From: a virus
DNA length: 44,932 nt
IMG/VR virus record: IMGVR_UViG_3300030329_004544
Span: 1 to 44,932 of that record
Reading direction: 5' to 3' (one strand)
Part shown: positions 26,659-35,359 of the stretch, one piece after another
Numbering within the stretch: position 1 is the first letter of the stretch
Layout: the number at the start of each line of letters is the position of its first letter
Made by a program: the position numbers and the translations under genes
The notes under the pieces: model-generated
What the model was told of the DNA's origin: nothing
Seen by the model: the letters and a program-made list of their open reading frames with translations, nothing else
Database searches by the model: none

Positions 26659-28485
26659 ATGTGGTATTGTCCGGATAAATATAATAAAGATATCCCCAAC
26701 GTTAATCAAGAGTTATTAAAACTTGAGGGCGATCTCGATACTAAGGAGGCAAAAGTTTCTTTAGCTAAATTTTTGCGCGCTAATTTAGGTTTCACAACAG
26801 AGTTAATTTCAGGAATTAAACTTGCGCCTTTTCAGGAGATTACGCTTAAGGGAATGATGAATCGTAATTTCTCTATGTGCGTGTGGGGGCGTGGTTGCGG
26901 TAAGACTTTCATAGCGTCCGTTTTTTGCTTCTTGCAGTGTATTTTTGAGCCCGGAACTAAGATATTAATCGCGGGCCCCACCTTCCGTACTGCTCGTTTT
27001 ATTTTTGAAAATTTAGAAAAAATAGTTGATTCAAAAGGGGCGGATCTTTTAATGCAGTGCTTCGGGGCAAAGTCCAAGCGTAACGATCAATTCAAATGGG
27101 ATATTAATGGAGGCACCATTACAGCCATTCCTCTTTCTGGAGAAAAAATTCGTGGTTTCCGTGCGAACGTATTGGTGCTTGATGAATATTTATTACTTCC
27201 AGAAGATCTTATTAAAACTGTTCTCATGCCTTTCTTGGTTGCCCCTCAAGATATGAAAGAGAGGATAGAGATAAGGGAAATAGAAGACAAGCTTATAAGA
27301 GAGGGAGCGATGAAGGAGTCGGATAGAATGGTTTTTGAAAACGATTCAAAAATGATAGCTTTATCTTCTGCTTCTTATACTTTTGAAAATTTATACAAAC
27401 AGTACAAAGAGTGGACAGATAATATCTATAGCCCGAACAGTGGAGACGCAGACTATTTTATTTCACAAATGGGCTATGAAGCTTTGCCGGAGCACATGAT
27501 TGATACTACCATTATTGAGGAAGCTCAAAATGGGGGACAAAGTCATTCCAGCTTTCTGCGAGAATATTGTGCGCAATTCACAGATGGAAGTGACAGTTAT
27601 TTTAGTGCTAAAAAAATGTACGAATGTACTATCCCTGATGGTGAATCACCTACAACAAAGATAGTAGGCGATAGAGGCGCAAAGTATATTTTAGCTATTG
27701 ACCCTAGCTTTTCTAACAGTCCCACTTCTGACTTTTTCGCTATGTCTATATTGGAATTAAATGACGAAACCAAACAAGGAACGCTTGTCCACAACTATGC
27801 GGTAGCAGGCGGAGATTTGAAAGATCATATAGAATATATGTATCACGTTGTTAAAAACTTTGATTTAGAAATGATCGTAATTGATAACGCGGGATATCAA
27901 TTTATAGATAGCTGTAATGAGCATGCCCTTTTTAAAAGGGACAAAATTGAATTAAAGTTTTTTGATTTTAAGAGTGATGCAGATGGAATGGATTACGAAA
28001 AAGAACTGGGAAGGGTAAGAAGAAAATATAACAAAGAAAATCAAGTTATTTGCTTTAAGCAGGTATTTACCTCTGAATTTATAAGAAAAGCCAACGAACA
28101 CTTACAGGCTTGTATAGATCATAAAAAGATATGGTTTGCCTCCAAGACCGTAGCTAATCCCGCGTCTTTCAATACCTATTCTTGCAAGAAAGTAACCCTA
28201 AAACACGTCAAAGAAAAAAGCATGGTAGAATTTATAGAAACGCAAGACTCGTTGATATATCAGACCAAAAAACAGTGCACGCTAGTTGAGGTCAAAACGA
28301 CCGCAAGAGGAACACAGACGTTTGACCTTCCCTTACATTTAAAACGCTCCACAAGCGCAAATAGAGCCCGTAAAGACAATTACACGACCCTTATGTTATC
28401 TAACTGGGGAGTTAAATGTTATTATGATCTTATGTCTAAACCTTTAGATGATAACACTGGCACTTTTGTTCCAAGGATGATATAA
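26659..28485 (+). CDS. terL: terminase large subunit
   Basis: A 608-residue packaging motor. The ATPase domain has Walker A GRGCGKT (77-83) and Walker B VLVLDEYLLL; the coupling motif may lie in ALSSASYTF. The nuclease domain starts at ILAIDPSFSNSPTSDFF (first acidic metal ligand) with a second Asp in MIVIDNAGYQ. TerL translocates DNA into proheads through the portal and cuts the concatemer. The start abuts the ERCC4 gene. Length and layout match large-phage terminases. Confidence 0.95.
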   Translation: MWYCPDKYNKDIPNVNQELLKLEGDLDTKEAKVSLAKFLRANLGFTTELISGIKLAPFQEITLKGMMNRNFSMCVWGRGCGKTFIASVFCFLQCIFEPGTKILIAGPTFRTARFIFENLEKIVDSKGADLLMQCFGAKSKRNDQFKWDINGGTITAIPLSGEKIRGFRANVLVLDEYLLLPEDLIKTVLMPFLVAPQDMKERIEIREIEDKLIREGAMKESDRMVFENDSKMIALSSASYTFENLYKQYKEWTDNIYSPNSGDADYFISQMGYEALPEHMIDTTIIEEAQNGGQSHSSFLREYCAQFTDGSDSYFSAKKMYECTIPDGESPTTKIVGDRGAKYILAIDPSFSNSPTSDFFAMSILELNDETKQGTLVHNYAVAGGDLKDHIEYMYHVVKNFDLEMIVIDNAGYQFIDSCNEHALFKRDKIELKFFDFKSDADGMDYEKELGRVRRKYNKENQVICFKQVFTSEFIRKANEHLQACIDHKKIWFASKTVANPASFNTYSCKKVTLKHVKEKSMVEFIETQDSLIYQTKKQCTLVEVKTTARGTQTFDLPLHLKRSTSANRARKDNYTTLMLSNWGVKCYYDLMSKPLDDNTGTFVPRMI

Positions 28486-28488
28486 TTA

Positions 28489-28502
28489 GTGTAATAAACT
28501 AG
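28489..28502 (+). promoter_or_regulatory. GTGTAAT motif before portal gene
   Basis: GTGTAATAAACTAG, 18 nt from motif start to ATG at 28507. Confidence 0.5.
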
Positions 28503-28506
28503 AAAG

Positions 28507-30552
28507 ATGAAAAAAGCGCAAACAAGGTCAAAACAGGTCAATCGAGCAAAAGAAGAAATCGAAGCTTCTGCAAAGCCGTTAATGACAGAAACTAGTACGG
28601 CTTCCGCCGTAGCTAGACCTACCAGAAGTAGAAGGAATAAAGCGGGACATATAGAACGGACAGATAGATTTAGCAATATTGAAAGCGGTTTGGTCCCGTT
28701 TAATTATAGCACTACAGGATATGGTGGAAAAACTTCTAATATAGACATTAGAGATACGGTTATGCTGTGTCAAAAAGCTTATTATAATTTCGCTGTATTT
28801 AGAAATGCTATTGATTTAATGACCGAGTTCTCAATTAGTAAGTTATTTATGCGAGGAGGCAGTAAAAAGTCCCAAGTATTTTTTCAAGCTTTTTTCGATA
28901 AAATTGACGTTTTATCTCTTATGGATAGATTCTTTAGGGAATACTATCGCAGTGGAAACGTCTTTATTTATAGATACGATGGAACTATAAATAAAAAAGA
29001 TGTAAATAAAATGAGTCAAACCTTTGGTATATCTAAGGCTAATACTAAATACTCTATCCCCCTTAGATATTCGATTTTAAATCCTGCTGATATACAAGTG
29101 GGAGGAAATATTTCTTTTGCCAACAGTCAATACTATAAATTAGTAAATGGATACGAACTGGAAAGACTTAGGAACCCGAGAACTCCAGAAGATAAAGACG
29201 TCCACGATAGCTTACCACAAGAAATTCAAGATCAAATTAAAAACAAAAGTGCTAATATAACATTACCCCTTGAACAAGAGAAAATTAATGCGGTTTTCTA
29301 TAAGAAGCAGGATTATGAACCATTTGCTGTACCCATGGGATATCCAGTTTTAGATGATATCAATTGGAAAGCGGAAATGAAGAAAATGGACATGGCTGTA
29401 GCTAGAACTATGCAGCAAACTATTCTGCTGGTAACTATGGGTACTGAACCTGAGAAGGGCGGAGTAAATCAAAAAAATCTGGCCGCCATGCAGGATCTAT
29501 TTACTAATCAATCTGTGGGGAGAGTATTAATCGCGGACTATACAACGAAAGCTCAATTTGTTATTCCTGAAGTAGCAAGCATTTTGGACGCGAAAAAGTA
29601 TGAGGTAGTTAATAAAGATATTGAACTAGGCTTGGGCTCAATCATTACTGGCGGTGGCGAAAAATTCGCAAATCAATCCGTGAAAGTAGAAATGTTTATG
29701 GCTAAACTAAAACAGGCTAGAGAAGCGTTTCTTAGTCAATTTTTACTACCCGAAATTAAAAGGGTGGCAAAGTCTTTGGGCTTTAAAAATTATCCAACCC
29801 CTTATTTTCATAAGCTATCTTTAAGAAACGATGACGTTATGTCTCGTATATACGCTAGACTAATTGAAATGGGAATCTTAACACCCGAAGAGGGAATGCA
29901 GGCTTTAGACACAGGTAGGCTACCCACTAACGAGGAATCGGTTGAATCTCAAGAGGAGCTATTAAAATTAAAAGAAAAGGGTTTTTACGAACCTATGGTC
30001 GGCGGACCGCAAACTCAAATGGAGTTGGCAGATAAGCAGGCAGACGTTCAAATTGAAATGCAAGATAAAAGCCTTAAGACTCAGGAAAAAATTAATACAG
30101 AGAAAGTAAAGCAGGCTGAGAAATCCGCGAAACAAGGCGGAGCCGTTCCACCGAAAAAGCCCAGCGAACAAGCGGGTAGACCTTCGGGCACTAGCTCTCC
30201 CCAAACAACCAAGAAGGTGTCTCCAATAGGAGCGAATGAAGAAGCGTTCTCCATGCTTAAGGTTAAAGATAACTTTATTATGGCAGATAAACTATATAAG
30301 CGGGTTGTGAGTTCGATTAAGCGTAAACATAAAATTAAAGAGCTAAATAATGACCAAGAAGGTATCGCTTTTGAAATAGCAAAACAAATCGTAGCTAATG
30401 AAGACCCCGCTGATTGGAATAAAAAAGTAAAAAATTATTTAAAAAATCCTATCGATACTAATCCAGAAAGAATAGCTAAAATACAAAAGATATCTTACGA
30501 ACATCAAGTCGATGATTATTTAGCCAGTATATTATATATTAGTAAAGTATGA
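28507..30552 (+). CDS. portal protein
   Basis: A 681-residue protein at the expected place after TerL. It has the portal-type core: FRNAIDLMTEFSISKLFMRG, FFREYYRSGNVFIYRYDG, PLRYSILNPADIQVGG and the long helical stem region near MGTEPEKGGVNQKNLAAMQD. The C-terminal part has a lysine/proline-rich linker and an additional helical domain (about 580-681). Twelve subunits would form the DNA entry vertex. A family assignment below portal level is not possible by eye. Confidence 0.85.
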   Translation: MKKAQTRSKQVNRAKEEIEASAKPLMTETSTASAVARPTRSRRNKAGHIERTDRFSNIESGLVPFNYSTTGYGGKTSNIDIRDTVMLCQKAYYNFAVFRNAIDLMTEFSISKLFMRGGSKKSQVFFQAFFDKIDVLSLMDRFFREYYRSGNVFIYRYDGTINKKDVNKMSQTFGISKANTKYSIPLRYSILNPADIQVGGNISFANSQYYKLVNGYELERLRNPRTPEDKDVHDSLPQEIQDQIKNKSANITLPLEQEKINAVFYKKQDYEPFAVPMGYPVLDDINWKAEMKKMDMAVARTMQQTILLVTMGTEPEKGGVNQKNLAAMQDLFTNQSVGRVLIADYTTKAQFVIPEVASILDAKKYEVVNKDIELGLGSIITGGGEKFANQSVKVEMFMAKLKQAREAFLSQFLLPEIKRVAKSLGFKNYPTPYFHKLSLRNDDVMSRIYARLIEMGILTPEEGMQALDTGRLPTNEESVESQEELLKLKEKGFYEPMVGGPQTQMELADKQADVQIEMQDKSLKTQEKINTEKVKQAEKSAKQGGAVPPKKPSEQAGRPSGTSSPQTTKKVSPIGANEEAFSMLKVKDNFIMADKLYKRVVSSIKRKHKIKELNNDQEGIAFEIAKQIVANEDPADWNKKVKNYLKNPIDTNPERIAKIQKISYEHQVDDYLASILYISKV

Positions 30553-30556
30553 TATT

Positions 30557-32335
30557 ATGCCAAGAAATAGAATCATACATAATGTCCAAGAAATTTTCGC
30601 GGGCTCCGCGGAGAATGAAGTCGATGATATAGTAACGGGTATTGCTGGCTATCAAATTTTAAAAAGGGTAAACCACGTCCAGTCTTTTAATTACAAGATG
30701 GAGCTTAAACACGAAAAAGCTTCTGTTCTTGGAAAGTCTGCTCCAATTGCTGACGACATCTCTAATCCACCGTCTATTTCTTTAGATTTTAGTTATTATT
30801 TAAATGGAGTTAATAACGAAAAAAGATTAGGTCTCACTTCGGCGAACAGTTCTGCTAATACAGATCTTTGGTCTAAAAGTATGGCGTATGAGATGGTCGA
30901 CAGCTTAAGGGATAAAGATAAAAGAAATATATATTTAGTCATAAACAATAATAACCAAGACCTTAGAGAACCAGCAGAAAGTTATTATCCAAGAGTTGAT
31001 ATGATGGGTGATGAATGGCAATATACATCAGCTAAGGATTTCATAGACCCAAACAGTACTGGCTATGGCGTTGTTGTCTTTCAAAATTGTTATTTAGATT
31101 CTTATAGATTTGTTCTCGAACAGGGTAGTATGCCCCTTGTTAATGTTTCCTACGCTGCTGATAACGTAATCGCTTACGCTTCTGGCAGCGGAATTAATAT
31201 TCCTTATTTAGATTCAAAAAAGGGAGAGGTAACGGATACTGTTGCTACTGTTTATACTTCAGATTTTAATGCTGGGCTAGACGGTTGGACGGCTGCCAGT
31301 ACCAGTCATTTTGAATATCATGAAGGCGGTGGACCCGGCTCACCCGCAGGATCGGGATCAATTCATTTTCGGGCTGACACGGGGACTAGTTCGCACTACA
31401 TGCAACGAAATATATTTACCGTTGGTAAAAAATATAGAGTAACCGGAGATATTTATATAAACAGCACTAATCCTATTCTAAAATCTGTGCGTATTCACGA
31501 TGGATATGGCGTCACGCTTGATAATATAACTGATCACGATGAATGGGTTCCGTTCGAAGTAGAGTTTACTGCCGTTTCTGAACTTCTAGTTTTTTATGGA
31601 ATGAACTCGACATCGGATTATAACTGGGCGAGTGCAGGAACCTCTCCTTATGATGACTTCTACATCGCAGATATTGTAGTAACAGAAATCAAAGAGTTCA
31701 TTATCCCGAAACAATTTAAAGAAGCTGGAGGGTATGGTTATCCGGATGTAGGAGAGGGGTGTGGGCTAGAACTTTTATCGTCTAAAAATGTTGAGTTTAC
31801 TTTGTCTCCGCATAACGAAGAGGGCATGTCTTTTCATAAAGATTTGGTGCAGTCTTGTGAAATTAGTTTTCAAATTGATAGAAAGGACGTTTCTACTTTT
31901 GGTAATAAATTATATTCTGATAGGGTACCTAATACACCTATAGAAGTAGCGATGTCAGTAGACTTAATTGTAAAGGAAAATGTGACCGGATCCTTTTTAA
32001 GTAATCGTGATAAGGATGCTCTTTATGATGCGACTCTAGACATTAAAAATTTATCGGGTGTTATAGGAGCGAGATATAAAATAACGAATGCCAAACTGGA
32101 CGCGGTTAGTAATGAGTCTAGTGTGAATAGTAACAAGGTATCGTCACTCAATTTTCATACTTATATGAATTTAGATGATGATAATAGCAGTGGATTATTT
32201 TTAAGCGGAAAAGTAGTAGACCTAGTTGTTGACGTATTACATCATCATCAGGACGATCCTCCTGCTGGACCAGAATATATTTTGAATGACGATCACCAGA
32301 TACTAAGGGCAACAATTGGTCACCCACAATTTTAA
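30557..32335 (+). CDS. virion structural protein with inserted jelly-roll-like domain
   Basis: A 592-residue beta-rich protein. The N- and C-terminal parts look like a phage head-tail or tube-type structural protein (VNVSYAADNVIAY, CEISFQIDRKDVSTFGN). Between about residues 230 and 385 lies a separate-looking segment (FNAGLDGWTAAS ... MQRNIFTVGKKYRVTGDIYI ... DDFYIADIVVTEI). It has the cadence of carbohydrate-binding jelly-roll modules. An inserted glycan-binding module on the particle surface is inferred. The start is 4 nt after the portal stop. Confidence 0.65.
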   Translation: MPRNRIIHNVQEIFAGSAENEVDDIVTGIAGYQILKRVNHVQSFNYKMELKHEKASVLGKSAPIADDISNPPSISLDFSYYLNGVNNEKRLGLTSANSSANTDLWSKSMAYEMVDSLRDKDKRNIYLVINNNNQDLREPAESYYPRVDMMGDEWQYTSAKDFIDPNSTGYGVVVFQNCYLDSYRFVLEQGSMPLVNVSYAADNVIAYASGSGINIPYLDSKKGEVTDTVATVYTSDFNAGLDGWTAASTSHFEYHEGGGPGSPAGSGSIHFRADTGTSSHYMQRNIFTVGKKYRVTGDIYINSTNPILKSVRIHDGYGVTLDNITDHDEWVPFEVEFTAVSELLVFYGMNSTSDYNWASAGTSPYDDFYIADIVVTEIKEFIIPKQFKEAGGYGYPDVGEGCGLELLSSKNVEFTLSPHNEEGMSFHKDLVQSCEISFQIDRKDVSTFGNKLYSDRVPNTPIEVAMSVDLIVKENVTGSFLSNRDKDALYDATLDIKNLSGVIGARYKITNAKLDAVSNESSVNSNKVSSLNFHTYMNLDDDNSSGLFLSGKVVDLVVDVLHHHQDDPPAGPEYILNDDHQILRATIGHPQF

Positions 32336-32338
32336 AAA

Positions 32339-32352
32339 GTGTAATATAGGAT
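32339..32352 (+). promoter_or_regulatory. GTGTAAT motif before 32359 gene
   Basis: GTGTAATATAGGAT, 20 nt from motif start to ATG. Confidence 0.5.
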
Positions 32353-32358
32353 AATAAA

Positions 32359-32784
32359 ATGGCATCTAATGAACAATTAAAAAATTTAACAAAAGTTATC
32401 ATGAATGGAAAAGTCGGTATAGGCGATTCCAACCCGGCAGACAGATTAGTTTTAAAACCGGATTCTGGCGGCAACTCCACACTTCGAATAGATCATAGTA
32501 ACGACGATAACGGATTGAGATTTACCTCGCTTGATACAGCGGGATTCAAAGCTGGAATTTATTGGAATAATTCCGGCGGACAACAAAAATGGTCAATAAT
32601 TGCTGATGCTGATGGTGATAATTCGGGAAATTTAAGAATTTATTCTCATGACCAAAACAAGACCGTTATGGAATTAAGGTTTGATGGCAAGATACTTATG
32701 CCCAATTTACCTACTACAAATCCTAATGTTGCCGGCGCTATTTGGAATGACGGGGGCACGCTGAAAGTTTCTTCTGGCTCTTAA
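32359..32784 (+). CDS. tail-fibre-like structural protein
   Basis: A 141-residue beta-rich protein containing NGKVGIGDSNPADRLVLKPD, the G-x-G-x-x-x-P-x-x-x-L repeat typical of trimeric tail fibres and spikes, and a final GTLKVSSGS. The same repeat type occurs in the 43560 product. Its short length suggests a fibre segment or head fibre. It has its own GTGTAAT motif. Confidence 0.65.
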   Translation: MASNEQLKNLTKVIMNGKVGIGDSNPADRLVLKPDSGGNSTLRIDHSNDDNGLRFTSLDTAGFKAGIYWNNSGGQQKWSIIADADGDNSGNLRIYSHDQNKTVMELRFDGKILMPNLPTTNPNVAGAIWNDGGTLKVSSGS

Positions 32785-32808
32785 TTTCTGATAAAAACGC
32801 CTATTGGG

Positions 32809-32822
32809 GTGTAATTAATTAT
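32809..32822 (+). promoter_or_regulatory. GTGTAAT motif before 32823 gene
   Basis: GTGTAATTAATTAT ends directly at the GTG start. Confidence 0.5.
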
Positions 32823-33017
32823 GTGCTAACCTACCCGGAAATTCGCGGGGTTCTAGCGGAAATGGAACAGGAATTCATGGATGCCGCTAAAAATACCCCC
32901 GCGCAGAAAAGCTTTTCTAATAAGGCTAGATATGTATTGGCTATGGTCGATAGAAGGCTAGCTAATAAAATCAAGAATAAGCATGACAAGGGTAAGGACA
33001 GCAAATTCTTCTTTTAA
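32823..33017 (+). CDS. small helical hypothetical protein (GTG start)
   Basis: A 64-residue helical, basic protein (TYPEIRGVLAEMEQEFMDAA, FSNKARYVLAMVDRRLANKI). The start is inferred to be GTG at 32823: the ATG at 32821 is out of frame and meets a stop at its third codon. The motif just upstream would make the transcript nearly leaderless. Function unknown; it begins the small membrane-protein cassette. Confidence 0.6.
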   Translation: MLTYPEIRGVLAEMEQEFMDAAKNTPAQKSFSNKARYVLAMVDRRLANKIKNKHDKGKDSKFFF

Positions 33018-33019
33018 TT

Positions 33020-33469
33020 ATGAAAAACCTACTACTTAAATTTAAAGGCTGGCTAGGCGCCGGGTGGAACCATTTACTAAATCATTTTGTATGTACCTGT
33101 ATCGTTTTAGTGACCATGATTTCTATGTTCGGTTATAGCTTAAGCCTTAGCGCAAAATATGAAAAACTATTAAACGAACTTGAGAAGGATAGTATTGAAG
33201 CATATGGTCTTGTAGAAGATCAGTCAGAAACTATTTTACTCCAGAACGATACTATAGAAAAACAAAACAGCGCTCTTATCGAGCAGGGGCAAATTATTAA
33301 TCGATTGGTAGTAATTCTTAATCAACAGAAAGCTCAAATAGATTATCAAAATAGAATTATACAAGAATTGGTTAACCGCTTAAAAGCAAATGGCCTTTTG
33401 CCGGATGAGTTACCCAACGACGGAAAAGGTCGCAGCGAAGCAAATTGGATTTCCGATGAAACTCTTTAA
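33020..33469 (+). CDS. membrane-anchored coiled-coil protein (spanin-like)
   Basis: A 149-residue protein with one transmembrane helix (about 22-45, FVCTCIVLVTMISMFGYSLS) and a long periplasmic coiled coil (about 50-125, rich in Gln, Leu, Ile). This is the architecture of an inner-membrane spanin (Rz type), which with an outer-membrane lipoprotein disrupts the outer membrane at lysis. Lipoprotein genes follow three genes later. The role is inferred from topology only. Confidence 0.6.
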   Translation: MKNLLLKFKGWLGAGWNHLLNHFVCTCIVLVTMISMFGYSLSLSAKYEKLLNELEKDSIEAYGLVEDQSETILLQNDTIEKQNSALIEQGQIINRLVVILNQQKAQIDYQNRIIQELVNRLKANGLLPDELPNDGKGRSEANWISDETL

Positions 33470-33740
33470 GCTAAATAAAGATAGTTGGAAGCACGCCCAC
33501 TGGTGGGAAAAGAAAAAGAAAGACTGGGCCATTCAAGATAAGGATGGAACTTGGTGGATAATCCCCGGCTCTGAAATGGCCGAAACCAGACTCACTAAGG
33601 ATAAAAAAATGAAGATTCCCGCAAGTAAAAGAAAGCAGTCTTCTATGCTTATTACTCCAGAGAGGATGGTCCTTATTATTTTATCTTGCGCTCTTGGTAT
33701 TAGTCTAGCATTAAATGTAATTTATTATCTATTAAAATGA
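33456..33740 (+). CDS. small C-terminal-anchored membrane protein
   Basis: A 94-residue protein: a basic, tryptophan-rich N-terminal domain (WKHAHWWEKKKKDWAIQDKD) and a C-terminal transmembrane helix (MVLIILSCALGISLALNVIY). The ATG at 33456 lies inside the 3' end of the coiled-coil gene; the longer frame from 33390 would overlap too much. The stop overlaps the following start (ATGA). Function unknown; possibly part of a lysis or exclusion cassette. Confidence 0.65.
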   Translation: MKLFKLNKDSWKHAHWWEKKKKDWAIQDKDGTWWIIPGSEMAETRLTKDKKMKIPASKRKQSSMLITPERMVLIILSCALGISLALNVIYYLLK

Positions 33741-34258
33741 ATTTAATTAAAAAGCTATCTTGGGTTTTCGCTTTAATTTTGGCAATAGGGCCGATAGCAG
33801 GATGCGCTTTATTCGATAGGCACGAAAAAAATTCAGAAGGATACTACCCAAGGCACTTTTATGCTTGTGGTCCAGTAGCTCTAGAAAAATCAATTTTAGA
33901 ATCTTACAAGAGGCGGGGTATAGCTTACTGTACGAGAGCAGAAGAACTAAGCAAGCAAATACAAAGCTACGGAATGCTTAGAAAGGAGCTACTTTCTTAT
34001 TTTAATAAAGAAGCGATAGGGATCACTTGGCCGTCAGAAATTGAGAAGGTTGCAAACAATCACGGATTTGACCTTATTAAAGTGGACGATATAAATTCAC
34101 TTAATCCGCAGGAAGATATAGCGATTGTCTTAATCCATGGTAAATTTTTTAGTCATCAATATCACTGGGTAGTATATCCAATAGATGATGTAAAGAATTA
34201 TTATGGAAAAAAAACAGTAATTGATATTATATATTTACTAAAATGGAAAGGAGAATAA
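33737..34258 (+). CDS. lipoprotein with C39-like cysteine-peptidase signature
   Basis: A 173-residue protein with a lipoprotein signal (lipobox IAGC, acylated Cys23). The mature part has ACGPVALE, where Cys44-Gly-Pro resembles the nucleophile motif of C39-type and papain-like peptidases, and YHWVVYPIDD, with His143 and an Asp nearby. A catalytic triad is plausible. It could be an envelope peptidase or an exclusion factor. Being a lipoprotein next to a spanin-like gene, an outer spanin is the alternative, though it is unusually large. Confidence 0.65.
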   Translation: MNLIKKLSWVFALILAIGPIAGCALFDRHEKNSEGYYPRHFYACGPVALEKSILESYKRRGIAYCTRAEELSKQIQSYGMLRKELLSYFNKEAIGITWPSEIEKVANNHGFDLIKVDDINSLNPQEDIAIVLIHGKFFSHQYHWVVYPIDDVKNYYGKKTVIDIIYLLKWKGE

Positions 34259-34262
34259 AATT

Positions 34263-34406
34263 ATGAAGAAATTATTAGCATTATTTGTTGGGTTATTGGC
34301 TATCGGTTGTAATTGGGGCTCTAGCTGCAGCGACTGCGCTTGCGAAGCAGGCTGTTGTGAGTCTGGTGACTGTAATGCCACTGATTGCGTATGCGTCTGC
34401 AAGTGA
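34263..34406 (+). CDS. cysteine-rich small lipoprotein
   Basis: A 47-residue ORF: signal peptide MKKLLALFVGLLAIG, then the lipobox cysteine Cys16 and a mature part with ten cysteines in 32 residues (SSCSDCACEAGCCESGDC). AGGAG lies upstream of the ATG at suitable distance. The cysteines suggest disulfides in the periplasm or metal binding. No family was recognised. Confidence 0.7.
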   Translation: MKKLLALFVGLLAIGCNWGSSCSDCACEAGCCESGDCNATDCVCVCK

Positions 34407-34445
34407 ACTCTTAAGTAAATTTTCGGCGTGACCGAAAAAAAAGAC

Positions 34446-34474
34446 TTGCATTAATATTGGTTTTCGAGTATTAT
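34446..34474 (+). promoter_or_regulatory. sigma-70 promoter for lipoprotein gene
   Basis: TTGCAT (34446-34451), 17-bp spacer, TATTAT (34469-34474). Transcription would start near 34481, at the base of the hairpin that follows. Confidence 0.65.
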
Positions 34475-34479
34475 TAGGG

Positions 34480-34502
34480 AGTCCTCAATAGGAGGACTTT
34501 TT
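34480..34502 (+). terminator. 7-bp hairpin plus T5: terminator or 5' stem
   Basis: AGTCCTC (34480-34486) pairs with GAGGACT (34492-34498), then five T. It can end the upstream operon; read from the promoter at 34446 it would be the extreme 5' end of the mRNA and hide an AGGAGG. Confidence 0.75.
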
Positions 34503-34512
34503 AATATATAAG

Positions 34513-34743
34513 ATGAAAACTATTAAAATTATCTGTATTGGGGCACTTCTCATGGCTAGTTCCGTGGGATGTGCCGTAACCCAAAATCTACCATCTCTCA
34601 CCGTTGGCCCTAAAGCTAATACCGGCGATAAGCTGCTCGGCGCAAGCGTCAATAAAGAAGGTGTATCGGTAGTCGTTCCTCTCGTAGAGGTGTCTGTCCC
34701 CACCCCATCTTTAAAGGTGAAAGACGGAGAAAAGAAGAAGTAA
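34513..34743 (+). CDS. small lipoprotein
   Basis: A 76-residue protein with a signal peptide (MKTIKIICIGALLMASSVGC; acylated Cys20) and a valine/proline-rich mature part ending in KDGEKKK. It could be an outer-membrane spanin partner for the 33020 product, which would suit the two-gene spanin scheme, but the genes are not nested. A strong terminator follows. Confidence 0.7.
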   Translation: MKTIKIICIGALLMASSVGCAVTQNLPSLTVGPKANTGDKLLGASVNKEGVSVVVPLVEVSVPTPSLKVKDGEKKK

Positions 34744-34765
34744 AATTCTTAATAGAGAACTAGCA

Positions 34766-34800
34766 AACCTCCCATTTTAAATGGGGGGTTATTTTTTTTT
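34766..34800 (+). terminator. intrinsic terminator
   Basis: AACCTCCCATTT (34766-34777) pairs with AAATGGGGGGTT (34779-34790), then nine T. It closes the membrane cassette. Confidence 0.9.
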
Positions 34801-34829
34801 AGTTTTAAGTCCAAAACTAGGTAAAATAA

Positions 34830-34843
34830 GTGTATTTTATTAT
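34830..34843 (+). promoter_or_regulatory. GTGTATT motif before 34864 gene
   Basis: GTGTATTTTATTAT, 34 nt from motif start to ATG. A TATAGT at 34850 offers a competing -10. Confidence 0.4.
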
Positions 34844-34863
34844 AGCGCTTATAGTATACCTGT

Positions 34864-35358
34864 ATGAAAAATCTAGAATTCGAAAATTTTGATATGAACG
34901 AAGCTATTTCTCCCGTAGAGGAAGACCAGCAAGCTATAGATTTTTCAAGTAGTGTCGTAGGCGCGCTGCAAGATAAAATCGAAGAAAACAATTCTATAAA
35001 ACTTAATATTACTCAATTGAAAAAGGTATATACTCACGGAGCCAGAACAGAAGATCAAGACAAGGGCTTGTACGCCATGGCTCGAGTGAATATGTATATT
35101 AGGATGAAGAACGAAAAAAACATCATATCCGGTAAGAAAACAAGCGCTAAAAAAGAAAAGCTTACCAAACTATTACTAGAAAACGCATCTATCGCTCGCG
35201 TAGATAGATATATTGACGCAACAAAAGATTGGGTTCCGACCGATCAAGATTTTGCTCAAGCTAAAGAGGATATTGAGAAATACGGATTAACATATAAGTT
35301 TAAAACTGTGGATGATCTATATCTAAGTGAATATACAAAAATAGATATTGAATATTAA
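34864..35358 (+). CDS. hypothetical virion-region protein
   Basis: A 164-residue helical protein, acidic at the N terminus and basic in the middle (ISGKKTSAKKEKLTKLLLEN). No family was recognised. It opens the capsid-module transcript after the membrane cassette and precedes the small basic 35360 gene by one base, so it may be a packaging or head-assembly accessory. Confidence 0.65.
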   Translation: MKNLEFENFDMNEAISPVEEDQQAIDFSSSVVGALQDKIEENNSIKLNITQLKKVYTHGARTEDQDKGLYAMARVNMYIRMKNEKNIISGKKTSAKKEKLTKLLLENASIARVDRYIDATKDWVPTDQDFAQAKEDIEKYGLTYKFKTVDDLYLSEYTKIDIEY

Positions 35359-35359
35359 A

